Shown here: positions 1 to 5,842 of the stretch, in pieces | Layout: each line of letters opens with the position of its first letter | Numbering within the stretch: position 1 is the stretch's first letter | Made by a program: the position numbers and the translations under genes | The notes under the pieces: model-generated | Databases searched by the model: none | Seen by the model: only the letters and a program-made list of their open reading frames with translations | What the model was told of the DNA's origin: nothing | NCBI GenBank assembly: GCA_017440445.1 | Contig: JAFSHE010000056.1 | Location: 1-5,842 of the forward strand | Direction of reading: 5' to 3' | Length of the DNA: 5,842 nt | Source of the DNA: Oscillospiraceae bacterium | Lineage (GTDB): Bacteria > Bacillota_A > Clostridia > Oscillospirales > Ruminococcaceae

Positions 1-2189
1 AAAAGACTGAACCGAAAAAAAAGGTGGAGATATTCTCCGAAAAGCCGATCACAGATACTCTTGAGGAGAATTATATGCCCTACGCCATGAGCGTAATAAT
101 CTCAAGAGCCATCCCCGAGATAGACGGCTTCAAGCCCTCGCACAGAAAGCTGCTTTATACCATGTATAAGATGGGTCTGCTCAACGGTGCGAGAACAAAA
201 TCTGCAAATATCGTGGGTCAGACCATGAGATTAAATCCCCACGGCGACATGGCTATTTATGAAACTATGGTGCGCCTTGCAAGAGGAAACGAGGCTCTGC
301 TTCATCCGTATATCGACAGCAAGGGAAACTTCGGTAAGGCTTACTCCCGTGATATGGCATTCGCCGCTCCCCGATATACCGAGGCGAAGCTGGAGAGCAT
401 CTCCTCCGAGCTTTTCGCTGAGATAGACAAGGACGCAGTGGACATGGTGCCAAACTACGACAACACCATGATGGAGCCTTCGCTGTTTCCTGTAAGATTT
501 CCGTCGGTGCTGGTAAATTCCAACTTCGGTCTGGCAGTTTCCATGGCGAGCAATATCTGCTCCTTCAATCTTACCGAGGTATGTGAAACTACCATCGCAC
601 TTATGAAGGACCCTGAGCACAACGTGCTGAATACCCTTAAAGGTCCCGATTTTTCAGGCGGCGGATACATCGTCTACGACGAGAAGGAGATGGAAAAGGT
701 CTACCGCACAGGTATAGGTGCAATAAAGGTACGTGCGGTGTACAATTACGACAAGGAAGCACGCTGTATCGAGGTAACACAGATACCGCCCTCTACCACT
801 GTCGAGGCGATAATCGACAAGGTGGTGGAGCTTGTAAAGGACGGCAAGCTTAAGGAGATTTCAGATGTCCGTGACGAAACAGACCTCTCAGGCTTGCGCC
901 TTGCGTTCGATCTGAAAAAGGGCAACGACCCTGACGCAGTGATGCAGAAGCTGTTTAAGCTTACACCCTTACAGGATAATTTCAACTGTAATTTCAACGT
1001 GCTTATTGCGGGAACTCCCCGTGTAATGGGCGTTTACGAGATACTTAATGAGTGGATAGAGTTCCGCAGGGCCTGTGTTCGCAGACGAGTTTACTTCGAC
1101 CTTCAGAAGAAGAAGGAAAAGCTGCACCTGCTGATGGGTCTGAAAAAGATACTGCTTGATATCGATTATGCGATAAAGGTCATCCGTGAAACGGAGGAGG
1201 AAGCAGAGGTAGTTCCCAACCTGATGATAGGCTTCGGCATTGACGAGGTACAGGCGGAGTATGTTGCGGAGATAAAGCTGCGTCATATCAACCGTGAGTA
1301 CATCCTGAAGCGCACTCAGGAGACCTCCGACCTTGAAAAGGAGATCGCCGAGATGGAGGACATTCTCGGTGATACTAAGAAGATAAGCAAGCTCATTATA
1401 GAGGAGCTTCGTGATATCATCAAGAAGTACGGACAGCCCCGCCGCACGATGTTCCTTTACGACATCGCTGAGGAGTCGGCAGTGGTCGAGGAGGAGAAGC
1501 CCAAGGCTTATCCCGTAAACCTGTTCTTCACAAGAGAGGGCTACTTCAAGAAGATAACGCCCCTGTCGCTCAGAATGAGCAATCAGCAGAAGCTGAAGGA
1601 GGGCGACGAGATAATCTTCCAGCGTGAGGTGTCCAGTAATTCCGAGCTACTGTTCTTTACAGATAAGTTCCAGTGTTATAAGAGCCGCTGCCTTGATTTT
1701 GATGAAACAAAGGCAAGCGTGATGGGCGATTATGTTCCTGCAAAGCTCGGTCTTGAGGACGGCGAGAACATCACCTTCATGGCAGTAACGGAGGAGTACA
1801 AGGAAAATCTTGTGATATTCTTCAGGAACGGCAAGTGTGCAAAGGTGCCGCTCAGTTCCTTTGAAACAAAGACCAAGCGCAAGAAGCTGCAGAACGCTTA
1901 TTCCTCGCTGTCCGATGTCGTGGGAATGTTCGTTGTGGACGGCGAAGCGGATTTCGTGCTGAAGTCCAGCGCAGGCAAGGTACTGGTGTTCAATACGGCG
2001 CTTGTGCTTGCAAAGGCAGCAAGAGATACCCAGGGCGTACAGGTGATGCGCCTTACCAAGGCAGAGCTTACAGGTGCATATCTGCTTGAAAACAGCGATA
2101 TTAAAAAGCCTGAGGATTTCCGTATAAAGACGATACCCTCGGCGGGTGCTGTTTCGGGCAAGGATATATCACAGATAAGCCTTTTCTGA
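1..2189 (+). CDS. parC: Type IIA DNA topoisomerase subunit A, topoisomerase IV (ParC)-like, 5' partial
   Basis: This is the DNA-cleaving and rejoining subunit of a heterotetrameric type II topoisomerase, which passes one duplex through another to relax or decatenate DNA; its ATPase partner (ParE/GyrB-like) is expected just upstream, outside the window. The frame is open to the left edge (codons from base 3 read KTEPKKK before the GTG at 24). That GTG has no ribosome binding site and is probably an internal Val, so the gene starts further left. Counting that Val as residue 1, the winged-helix cleavage domain carries the quinolone-pocket segment at 70-80 and the catalytic Arg117-Tyr118 in PRYTE. 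The tower follows, with a charged coiled-coil part around 430-470 ending in GQPRRT, and then a C-terminal beta-pinwheel of about 225 residues. I see no canonical GyrA box (QRRGGKG type), which favours a topoisomerase IV-like enzyme over a supercoiling gyrase. The A-subunit family is clear; the ParC assignment rather than GyrA is less certain. Confidence 0.9.
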   Translation, partial: KTEPKKKVEIFSEKPITDTLEENYMPYAMSVIISRAIPEIDGFKPSHRKLLYTMYKMGLLNGARTKSANIVGQTMRLNPHGDMAIYETMVRLARGNEALLHPYIDSKGNFGKAYSRDMAFAAPRYTEAKLESISSELFAEIDKDAVDMVPNYDNTMMEPSLFPVRFPSVLVNSNFGLAVSMASNICSFNLTEVCETTIALMKDPEHNVLNTLKGPDFSGGGYIVYDEKEMEKVYRTGIGAIKVRAVYNYDKEARCIEVTQIPPSTTVEAIIDKVVELVKDGKLKEISDVRDETDLSGLRLAFDLKKGNDPDAVMQKLFKLTPLQDNFNCNFNVLIAGTPRVMGVYEILNEWIEFRRACVRRRVYFDLQKKKEKLHLLMGLKKILLDIDYAIKVIRETEEEAEVVPNLMIGFGIDEVQAEYVAEIKLRHINREYILKRTQETSDLEKEIAEMEDILGDTKKISKLIIEELRDIIKKYGQPRRTMFLYDIAEESAVVEEEKPKAYPVNLFFTREGYFKKITPLSLRMSNQQKLKEGDEIIFQREVSSNSELLFFTDKFQCYKSRCLDFDETKASVMGDYVPAKLGLEDGENITFMAVTEEYKENLVIFFRNGKCAKVPLSSFETKTKRKKLQNAYSSLSDVVGMFVVDGEADFVLKSSAGKVLVFNTALVLAKAARDTQGVQVMRLTKAELTGAYLLENSDIKKPEDFRIKTIPSAGAVSGKDISQISLF

Positions 2190-2196
2190 GAAAATG

Positions 2197-2211
2197 ACGG
2201 GAAGCTCCCGT
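2197..2211. other. Small perfect hairpin in the topoisomerase-fhs spacer
   Basis: ACGGGA (2197-2202) and TCCCGT (2206-2211) are perfect inverted repeats around a 3-base AGC loop, 8 bases after the topoisomerase stop. No T-run follows on the + strand (the next bases are AAGAATACG), so it is not a canonical intrinsic terminator. It may stabilise the 3' end of the upstream mRNA, act as a weak terminator, or be chance. I see no convincing -35/-10 pair in this 60-base spacer, so I cannot say whether fhs has its own promoter here. Confidence 0.35.
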
Positions 2212-2236
2212 AAGAATACGAAAAACAAATACATTT

Positions 2237-2241
2237 GGAGG
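2237..2241 (+). promoter_or_regulatory. Ribosome binding site of fhs
   Basis: GGAGG lies 8 bases before the ATG at 2250, a normal Shine-Dalgarno spacing. It decides the start: the upstream in-frame TTG at 2235 overlaps this site and cannot use it, so the protein starts at 2250 with [10 protein letters not shown]. Confidence 0.85.
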
Positions 2242-2249
2242 AAAACATT

Positions 2250-3920
2250 ATGCTGACAGATATCGAGATCGCACAGCAGGCAAAAATGATGAAGATAAAG
2301 GACATCGCTGCAAAGCTCAGCGTGTCCGAGGATGAGCTGGAGCCTTACGGTCATTACAAGGCTAAGCTCTCCCAGAAGCTTATCGACAGGGTAGCTGACA
2401 AGCCCGACGGCAAGCTTATTCTCGTTACAGCTATCAACCCCACTCCCGCAGGCGAGGGCAAGACTACAACTTCCGTAGGTCTTGCAGAGGGTATGAACAA
2501 GATAGGCAAGAAGGCATGTCTTGCACTGCGTGAGCCTTCTCTCGGTCCTGTGTTCGGTGTTAAGGGCGGCGCAGCAGGCGGCGGCTATGCACAGGTAGTT
2601 CCCATGGAGGATATCAATCTGCACTTCACAGGAGATATGCACGCTATCACAGCAGCAAACAACCTGCTTGCAGCTATGATGGATAACCACATCCAGCAGG
2701 GTAACGAACTTGGTATCGATGTAAGACGTATTCTGTTCAAGCGTTGCCTCGACATGAACGACAGAGCGCTCAGAAACTGCGTTATCGGCATGGGCGGCAA
2801 GGTGAACGGTATCCCGAGAGAGGATCACTTCCAGATCACCGTTGCATCCGAGATAATGGCTATCCTGTGTCTTGCATCTGACCTCAACGACCTCAAGGAA
2901 AGACTTGGCAACATACTTGTTGCATACACATATTCGGGCGAGCCTGTCTATGCACGTGACCTCAAGGCTGTCGGTGCTATGACAGCACTTCTGAAGGAGG
3001 CTATCAATCCCAACCTTGTTCAGACGCTGGAGAACAATCCCGCTATCATTCACGGCGGTCCTTTCGCAAATATCGCTCACGGCTGTAATTCCGTAAGAGC
3101 TACAAAGCTCTCCATGAAGCTTGCAGACTACACCATCACAGAGGCTGGCTTCGGCTCTGACCTCGGTGCAGAGAAGTTCTTTGACATCAAGTGCCGTTTT
3201 GCGGGTCTTAAGCCCGACTGCGTAGTTCTTGTAGCTACAATCCGTGCGCTGAAGTACAACGGCGGAGTTGCAAAGCCCGATCTTACCACAGAGAATGTGG
3301 AGGCTCTCAATAAGGGTATCGTGAACCTCGGTGTTCACATCGAGAACATGAAGAAGTACGGTGTTCCCGTAGTCGTTGCGATAAACCATTTCTACACCGA
3401 CAGCGAGGCTGAGATCGCCGCTGTACGCAGTTACTGCGAGAACAAGGGCGTTAAGGTAGCATTCTCCGATGTATTCTTAAAGGGCGGCGAGGGCGCTGTG
3501 GAGCTTGCAAACGCTGTTGTTGACACCATCGAGAACGAAAAGAGCGAGTTCAAGCCCCTGTACGATGAGAAGCTGACCATCAAGGAGAAGCTGGACATTA
3601 TCGCAAAGGAGATCTACCGTGCAGACGGAGTTACCTACACCGCAGCCGCAGAAAAGGCTATCAAGGAGATCGAGAAGCTCGGTCTTGACAGAGTTCCCGT
3701 ATGCTGCGCAAAGACACAGTATTCTCTGTCTGATGACCCCGCAAAGCTTGGTCATCCCGAGAACTTCACCATCACAGTAAGCGATGCGAGAATTTCCAAC
3801 GGTGCAGGCTTTGTTGTTGTATACACAGGCGATATCATGACGATGCCCGGTCTGCCCAAGGTTCCCGCTGCCAATAATATAGATGTTGCCGAGGACGGCA
3901 CCATCAGCGGACTTTTCTGA
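2250..3920 (+). CDS. fhs: Formate-tetrahydrofolate ligase (10-formyl-THF synthetase)
   Basis: This cytosolic enzyme makes 10-formyl-THF from formate, tetrahydrofolate and ATP via formyl phosphate. It feeds one-carbon units into purine and formyl-Met-tRNA synthesis and is also a step of the methyl branch of the Wood-Ljungdahl pathway in acetogens. The 556-residue product has the usual bacterial length. The nucleotide-binding loop [10 protein letters not shown] is at residues 64-73, followed by [10 protein letters not shown], the first family signature [11 protein letters not shown] around 103-113, and the second signature [12 protein letters not shown] at 328-339. No truncation or lost motif is visible, so an active enzyme is expected. 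The ATG at 2250 is chosen because GGAGG sits 8 bases upstream. Isoleucine codons are mostly ATC, in contrast to the mixed ATA/ATC use of the topoisomerase, consistent with high expression. The stop is one base from the tsaE start. The function is firm; whether this host runs a full Wood-Ljungdahl pathway cannot be told from here. Confidence 0.97.
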   Translation: MLTDIEIAQQAKMMKIKDIAAKLSVSEDELEPYGHYKAKLSQKLIDRVADKPDGKLILVTAINPTPAGEGKTTTSVGLAEGMNKIGKKACLALREPSLGPVFGVKGGAAGGGYAQVVPMEDINLHFTGDMHAITAANNLLAAMMDNHIQQGNELGIDVRRILFKRCLDMNDRALRNCVIGMGGKVNGIPREDHFQITVASEIMAILCLASDLNDLKERLGNILVAYTYSGEPVYARDLKAVGAMTALLKEAINPNLVQTLENNPAIIHGGPFANIAHGCNSVRATKLSMKLADYTITEAGFGSDLGAEKFFDIKCRFAGLKPDCVVLVATIRALKYNGGVAKPDLTTENVEALNKGIVNLGVHIENMKKYGVPVVVAINHFYTDSEAEIAAVRSYCENKGVKVAFSDVFLKGGEGAVELANAVVDTIENEKSEFKPLYDEKLTIKEKLDIIAKEIYRADGVTYTAAAEKAIKEIEKLGLDRVPVCCAKTQYSLSDDPAKLGHPENFTITVSDARISNGAGFVVVYTGDIMTMPGLPKVPAANNIDVAEDGTISGLF

Positions 3921-3921
3921 T

Positions 3922-4353
3922 ATGAAAGAGTTTATAACCAATTCCGTTGAGGAAACGCTTGCCGCAGCCGAGGAGGTAGCGGCAAGCCTCTCTGCGGGAG
4001 ATATCATACTTTACGAGGGCGATATGGGTGCGGGAAAGACCCACTTCACCAAGGGCATCGCAAGATATCTCGGAGTTGATGACGAGGTAACAAGTCCCAC
4101 CTTTGCGCTTGTAAATGAGTACAGCGGTAGCATGCCGCTGTTTCACTTTGACCTTTACCGCATAGACAGCTATGACGACCTTTATGCAATCGGATTTTTC
4201 GATTACCTCGACCGTGGCGGAATAATCGCAGCGGAGTGGAGCGAGAATATCGCAGAGCTTAAAGAGGAGCTTGGCGAGGTCATAACTGTCTGCATTGAAA
4301 AGCTGTCCGAAACGGGCAGGAGGATAACAGTGAGCGGTAAGTACTTCGACTGA
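3922..4353 (+). CDS. tsaE: tRNA t6A37 biosynthesis ATPase TsaE
   Basis: TsaE is the small P-loop ATPase that, with TsaB and TsaD, transfers threonylcarbamoyl from TC-AMP to A37 of ANN-decoding tRNAs; its ATP hydrolysis resets the TsaBD complex. The 143-residue product fits the family. Walker A GDMGAGKTH is at residues 33-41 (Lys39, Thr40), the switch-like TSPTF at 57-61, HFDLYR at 75-80 (Asp77) and EWSEN at 105-109, whose Glu105-Trp106 match the conserved Glu-Trp pair of Escherichia coli TsaE. The ATG at 3922 gives the expected N-terminus; a longer reading from a TTG at 3883 would run into fhs and add residues the family lacks. Only a weak GCGGA (3907-3911) precedes the ATG, and the fhs stop is one base away, so translation is probably coupled to fhs. 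The stop lies 11 bases before the next gene. Confidence 0.95.
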   Translation: MKEFITNSVEETLAAAEEVAASLSAGDIILYEGDMGAGKTHFTKGIARYLGVDDEVTSPTFALVNEYSGSMPLFHFDLYRIDSYDDLYAIGFFDYLDRGGIIAAEWSENIAELKEELGEVITVCIEKLSETGRRITVSGKYFD

Positions 4354-4354
4354 C

Positions 4355-4360
4355 AGGAGG
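4355..4360 (+). promoter_or_regulatory. Ribosome binding site of the nucleoside phosphorylase gene
   Basis: AGGAGG begins one base after the tsaE stop and is only 4 bases from the ATG at 4365, which is short. A second ATG at 4361 abuts the site in another frame and stops after eight codons, so the ATG at 4365 is the real start. Confidence 0.75.
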
Positions 4361-4364
4361 ATGT

Positions 4365-5117
4365 ATGAGCATAATCGACACCTTTGACGGCAGAAGTGCG
4401 GAGATACTCTCTCCACGTGATATGATACAGCCTGTTCCTGCCATCCCCGAAACAGTCATTTCGGTGTTCAGCGAGGATTTTGTTTCTCTGCTGGTGAACA
4501 CCATGGGTGCGACTGTGGTTGGCAATCTGTTTGCAGGTGACCGTATCCCGATATACGGCTTTCAGTATAAGGGAAAGACGTTAGGCTTTTTCCGCAGCTG
4601 TATCGGCGGTGCGGCGGCAGCAGGACTCCTTGAGGAGATCACCGCTATGGGTGCGAAAAAGGTGCTGTATTTCGGCTCCTGCGGCTCGCTTGATAAGGAT
4701 ATCACAGCAGGACATCTGCTGGTACCCACAGCGGCTTATCGTGACGAGGGAGCAAGCTACCATTATGCTCCGCCATCCGATTTTATTGAGGTGGATTCAG
4801 CAGACAGAGTTGCTGAGATATTTGAAGAACTTTCCGTGCCGTATATCAGGACAAAGACATGGACCACCGATGCCATTTATCGTGAAACGCAGGACAACAT
4901 GGCAAAGCGTAAGAAAGCAGGCTGCTCCGTGGTCGAGATGGAATGTGCTTCGATAATGGCGGCGGCGCAGTTCAGAGGTATAGAGGCGTATCAGTTCCTG
5001 TATGCTGCGGATTGTCTTGACGGAGAAGCGTGGGACAGCCGTATTCTCGGTAAAATGCCCGATGATATGCGTGAGCGTATCCTTATGATAGCTATTGAAA
5101 CAGCTTTACGGCTGTAA
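4365..5117 (+). CDS. Nucleoside phosphorylase, Udp/PNP superfamily
   Basis: Members of this superfamily split nucleosides with phosphate into the free base and ribose 1-phosphate, in cytosolic salvage. The 250-residue product has the fold's landmarks in order: IGGAAAAG at 80-87, the base/phosphate-site strand YFGSCGSL at 102-109, RDEGASYHY at 126-134, WTTDAIYRET at 166-175, and VEMECAS at 190-196, whose Met-Glu pair normally binds the ribose hydroxyls. DEGxSYHY and WTTDxxxRET are typical of the uridine-phosphorylase-like COG2820 group. Asp216 aligns by eye with the base-protonating Asp204 of Escherichia coli DeoD, so purine use cannot be excluded. The usual N-terminal GDPxR phosphate loop is not recognisable, so mechanism or specificity may differ. 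The gene sits between tsaE and tsaB with 11- and 12-base gaps and its own strong ribosome binding site. The family is well supported; the substrate and any link to t6A synthesis are unknown. Confidence 0.88.
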   Translation: MSIIDTFDGRSAEILSPRDMIQPVPAIPETVISVFSEDFVSLLVNTMGATVVGNLFAGDRIPIYGFQYKGKTLGFFRSCIGGAAAAGLLEEITAMGAKKVLYFGSCGSLDKDITAGHLLVPTAAYRDEGASYHYAPPSDFIEVDSADRVAEIFEELSVPYIRTKTWTTDAIYRETQDNMAKRKKAGCSVVEMECASIMAAAQFRGIEAYQFLYAADCLDGEAWDSRILGKMPDDMRERILMIAIETALRL

Positions 5118-5118
5118 C

Positions 5119-5123
5119 GGAGG
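5119..5123 (+). promoter_or_regulatory. Ribosome binding site of tsaB
   Basis: GGAGG lies 6 bases before the ATG at 5130 and starts one base after the phosphorylase stop. It fixes the tsaB start, which gives the MILGIDSS N-terminus expected of the family. Confidence 0.85.
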
Positions 5124-5129
5124 CAAACA

Positions 5130-5813
5130 ATGATCTTAGGTATAGATTCATCTGCGATAACCGCAGGCTGTGCGCTGTGCGATGGTGGTAAGCTCGTTGC
5201 AGAGCAGTTCCTGAACACAAAGCACACCCATTCGCAGACGCTGCTCCCCATGGTGGAGAGCATGATGAAAAGCGCAGACATTACACTCTCAGATGTGGAT
5301 GTAATCGCAGTTACGGCGGGTCCCGGTTCCTTTACGGGACTTCGTATAGGCATCGCAAGCGTAAAGGGCATGGCGATGGGTGCAGGCAAGATGTGTATTC
5401 CTGTTTCCACGCTTGAAGCGATAGCATATAACTTTGTCGGCATAGACGGAATAATATGCTGCGCTATGGATGCACGCTGCGGTCAGATGTACAATGCGCT
5501 TTTTAAGAGCGAGGGCGGAGTTGTCACAAGACTGTGCGAGGACAGGGCGGTGAAGTCCGCAGACCTTTATGAGGAGCTTAAGGCCATTGACGGCAGAGTT
5601 ATCCTCGCAGGTGACGGAGCGGAGCTTCTTGATAACGTAACAGAGCATAGCTTTGAGCTTGCGCCGCTGGCACTCAGGTATCAGCGTGGACTTGGAGTAT
5701 GCCTTGCGGCGGAGAACAAACAGCCTATCGAGGCTGCGGCACTTATGCCGAGCTATCTGAGGCTTCCGCAGGCTGAAAGAGAGCGCCTTGAAAGGGAGAA
5801 GAATAATGGCTGA
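5130..5813 (+). CDS. tsaB: tRNA t6A37 biosynthesis protein TsaB
   Basis: TsaB is the scaffold paralogue of the threonylcarbamoyltransferase TsaD: it dimerises with TsaD, recruits TsaE and supports t6A37 formation on tRNA without catalysing the transfer itself. The 227-residue product has the ASKHA-type fold motifs: LGIDSS at 3-8, HTHSQTLLP at 32-40, the family-defining GPGSFTGLRIG at 64-74, DARCGQMYNALF at 114-125, GDGAE at 161-165, and the C-terminal PSYLRLP at 207-213 followed by AERE. The histidine pair of the TsaD metal site is not evident, which separates it from TsaD. The start is set by GGAGG 6 bases upstream of 5130. The last codons overlap the next reading frame by 8 bases (ATGGCTGA), a sign of coupled translation. 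The length and motifs indicate an intact gene. Confidence 0.96.
   Translation: MILGIDSSAITAGCALCDGGKLVAEQFLNTKHTHSQTLLPMVESMMKSADITLSDVDVIAVTAGPGSFTGLRIGIASVKGMAMGAGKMCIPVSTLEAIAYNFVGIDGIICCAMDARCGQMYNALFKSEGGVVTRLCEDRAVKSADLYEELKAIDGRVILAGDGAELLDNVTEHSFELAPLALRYQRGLGVCLAAENKQPIEAAALMPSYLRLPQAERERLEREKNNG
5794..5798 (+). promoter_or_regulatory. Ribosome binding site of the downstream gene, inside tsaB
   Basis: GGGAG lies 7 bases before the ATG at 5806 and within the tsaB coding region. It supports a real start at 5806 in spite of the overlap with the tsaB stop. Confidence 0.6.
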
Positions 5814-5842
5814 TTATATCCGAATAATGCACTACAACGATG
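5806..5842 (+). CDS. rimI: Probable ribosomal-protein-alanine N-acetyltransferase RimI, 3' partial
   Basis: Only the first 12 codons are present, reading MADYIRIMHYND before the window ends. The ATG at 5806 follows a GGGAG site by 7 bases and overlaps the tsaB stop by 8 bases in another frame. An I-R-x-M-x-x-x-D N-terminus is common in GNAT acetyltransferases such as RimI, and tsaB-rimI(-tsaD) is a frequent bacterial gene order; RimI acetylates the N-terminus of ribosomal protein bS18. The existence of a gene here is fairly well supported; its identity rests mainly on gene order, and it could instead be another GNAT protein or something else. Confidence 0.6.
   Translation, partial: MADYIRIMHYND

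Noticed and set aside
2181..2189. The same 9 bases CTTTTCTGA end both the topoisomerase gene and fhs (2181-2189 and 3912-3920)
   Set aside because: Both proteins simply end in Leu-Phe-stop with the same codons. The flanking bases differ, so I treat it as coincidence rather than a repeat or recombination site.
2190..2249. A riboswitch (for example a tetrahydrofolate one) upstream of fhs
   Set aside because: The 60-base spacer is too short for the known THF riboswitch classes plus an expression platform, and only one tiny hairpin is visible.
2169..3389. Long open frame (406 codons) on the - strand across most of fhs
   Set aside because: It is fully antisense to an intact fhs with all signature motifs. 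Its translation is Cys/Leu/His-rich with no recognisable domain, and biased codons of a highly expressed gene often leave such a frame open.
4361..4387. Possible short leader peptide from the ATG at 4361
   Set aside because: It would be eight codons long and its ATG touches the Shine-Dalgarno sequence directly, leaving no room for ribosome binding.
3477..4416. Two overlapping - strand open frames opposite the end of fhs and tsaE
   Set aside because: They lie opposite well-supported genes, show no family motif and are explained as shadows of the coding strand.
4609..4956. A + strand frame of 115 codons inside the phosphorylase gene
   Set aside because: It lies within the phosphorylase in another frame, its translation is Arg-rich and low-complexity-like, and the phosphorylase motifs run unbroken over the same bases.
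1..5842. A hidden defence system, prophage, transposon or CRISPR array
   Set aside because: Every sizeable stretch is accounted for by housekeeping genes on one strand. I see no transposase, integrase, direct-repeat array, tRNA or attachment-site-like duplication.

Overview
The window looks like an ordinary housekeeping stretch of a Clostridia chromosome, most likely a Ruminococcus-type member of the Oscillospiraceae. I infer this from the divergent clostridial form of topoisomerase IV subunit A, the formate-tetrahydrofolate ligase, the tight same-strand packing and the strong GGAGG-type ribosome binding sites. I could run no database search, so the genus is a best guess. All genes lie on the + strand, and gene-free DNA is limited to short spacers, the longest being the 60 bases at 2190-2249.

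Region 1 (1-2189) is the 3' part of a type IIA topoisomerase A subunit (ParC/GyrA family). The reading frame is open to the left edge, so the true start lies outside the window. Region 2 (2190-2249) is a spacer with a small perfect hairpin and the fhs ribosome binding site. Region 3 (2250-3920) is fhs, formate-tetrahydrofolate ligase, complete and with its signature motifs intact. Region 4 (3922-5842) is a compact cluster: tsaE, a nucleoside phosphorylase of the Udp/PNP superfamily, tsaB, and the first 12 codons of a gene that is probably rimI.

From fhs to the right edge the gaps are 1, 11 and 12 bases, followed by an 8-base overlap. I see no terminator or promoter between these genes, so they are probably co-transcribed. 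TsaE and TsaB work with TsaD (and TsaC, both outside the window) to make the universal tRNA modification t6A37; RimI-type acetyltransferases are common partners of tsaB. Fhs supplies 10-formyl-THF for purine and formyl-methionine synthesis. The phosphorylase would act in nucleoside salvage, and why it sits between tsaE and tsaB is the most open question here.

I found no mobile element, CRISPR array, RNA gene or clearly new system. The points worth a second look are the phosphorylase inside the t6A cluster, the unusual residues of the topoisomerase at the quinolone-pocket and DNA-bending positions, and the near-contact of fhs with tsaE.
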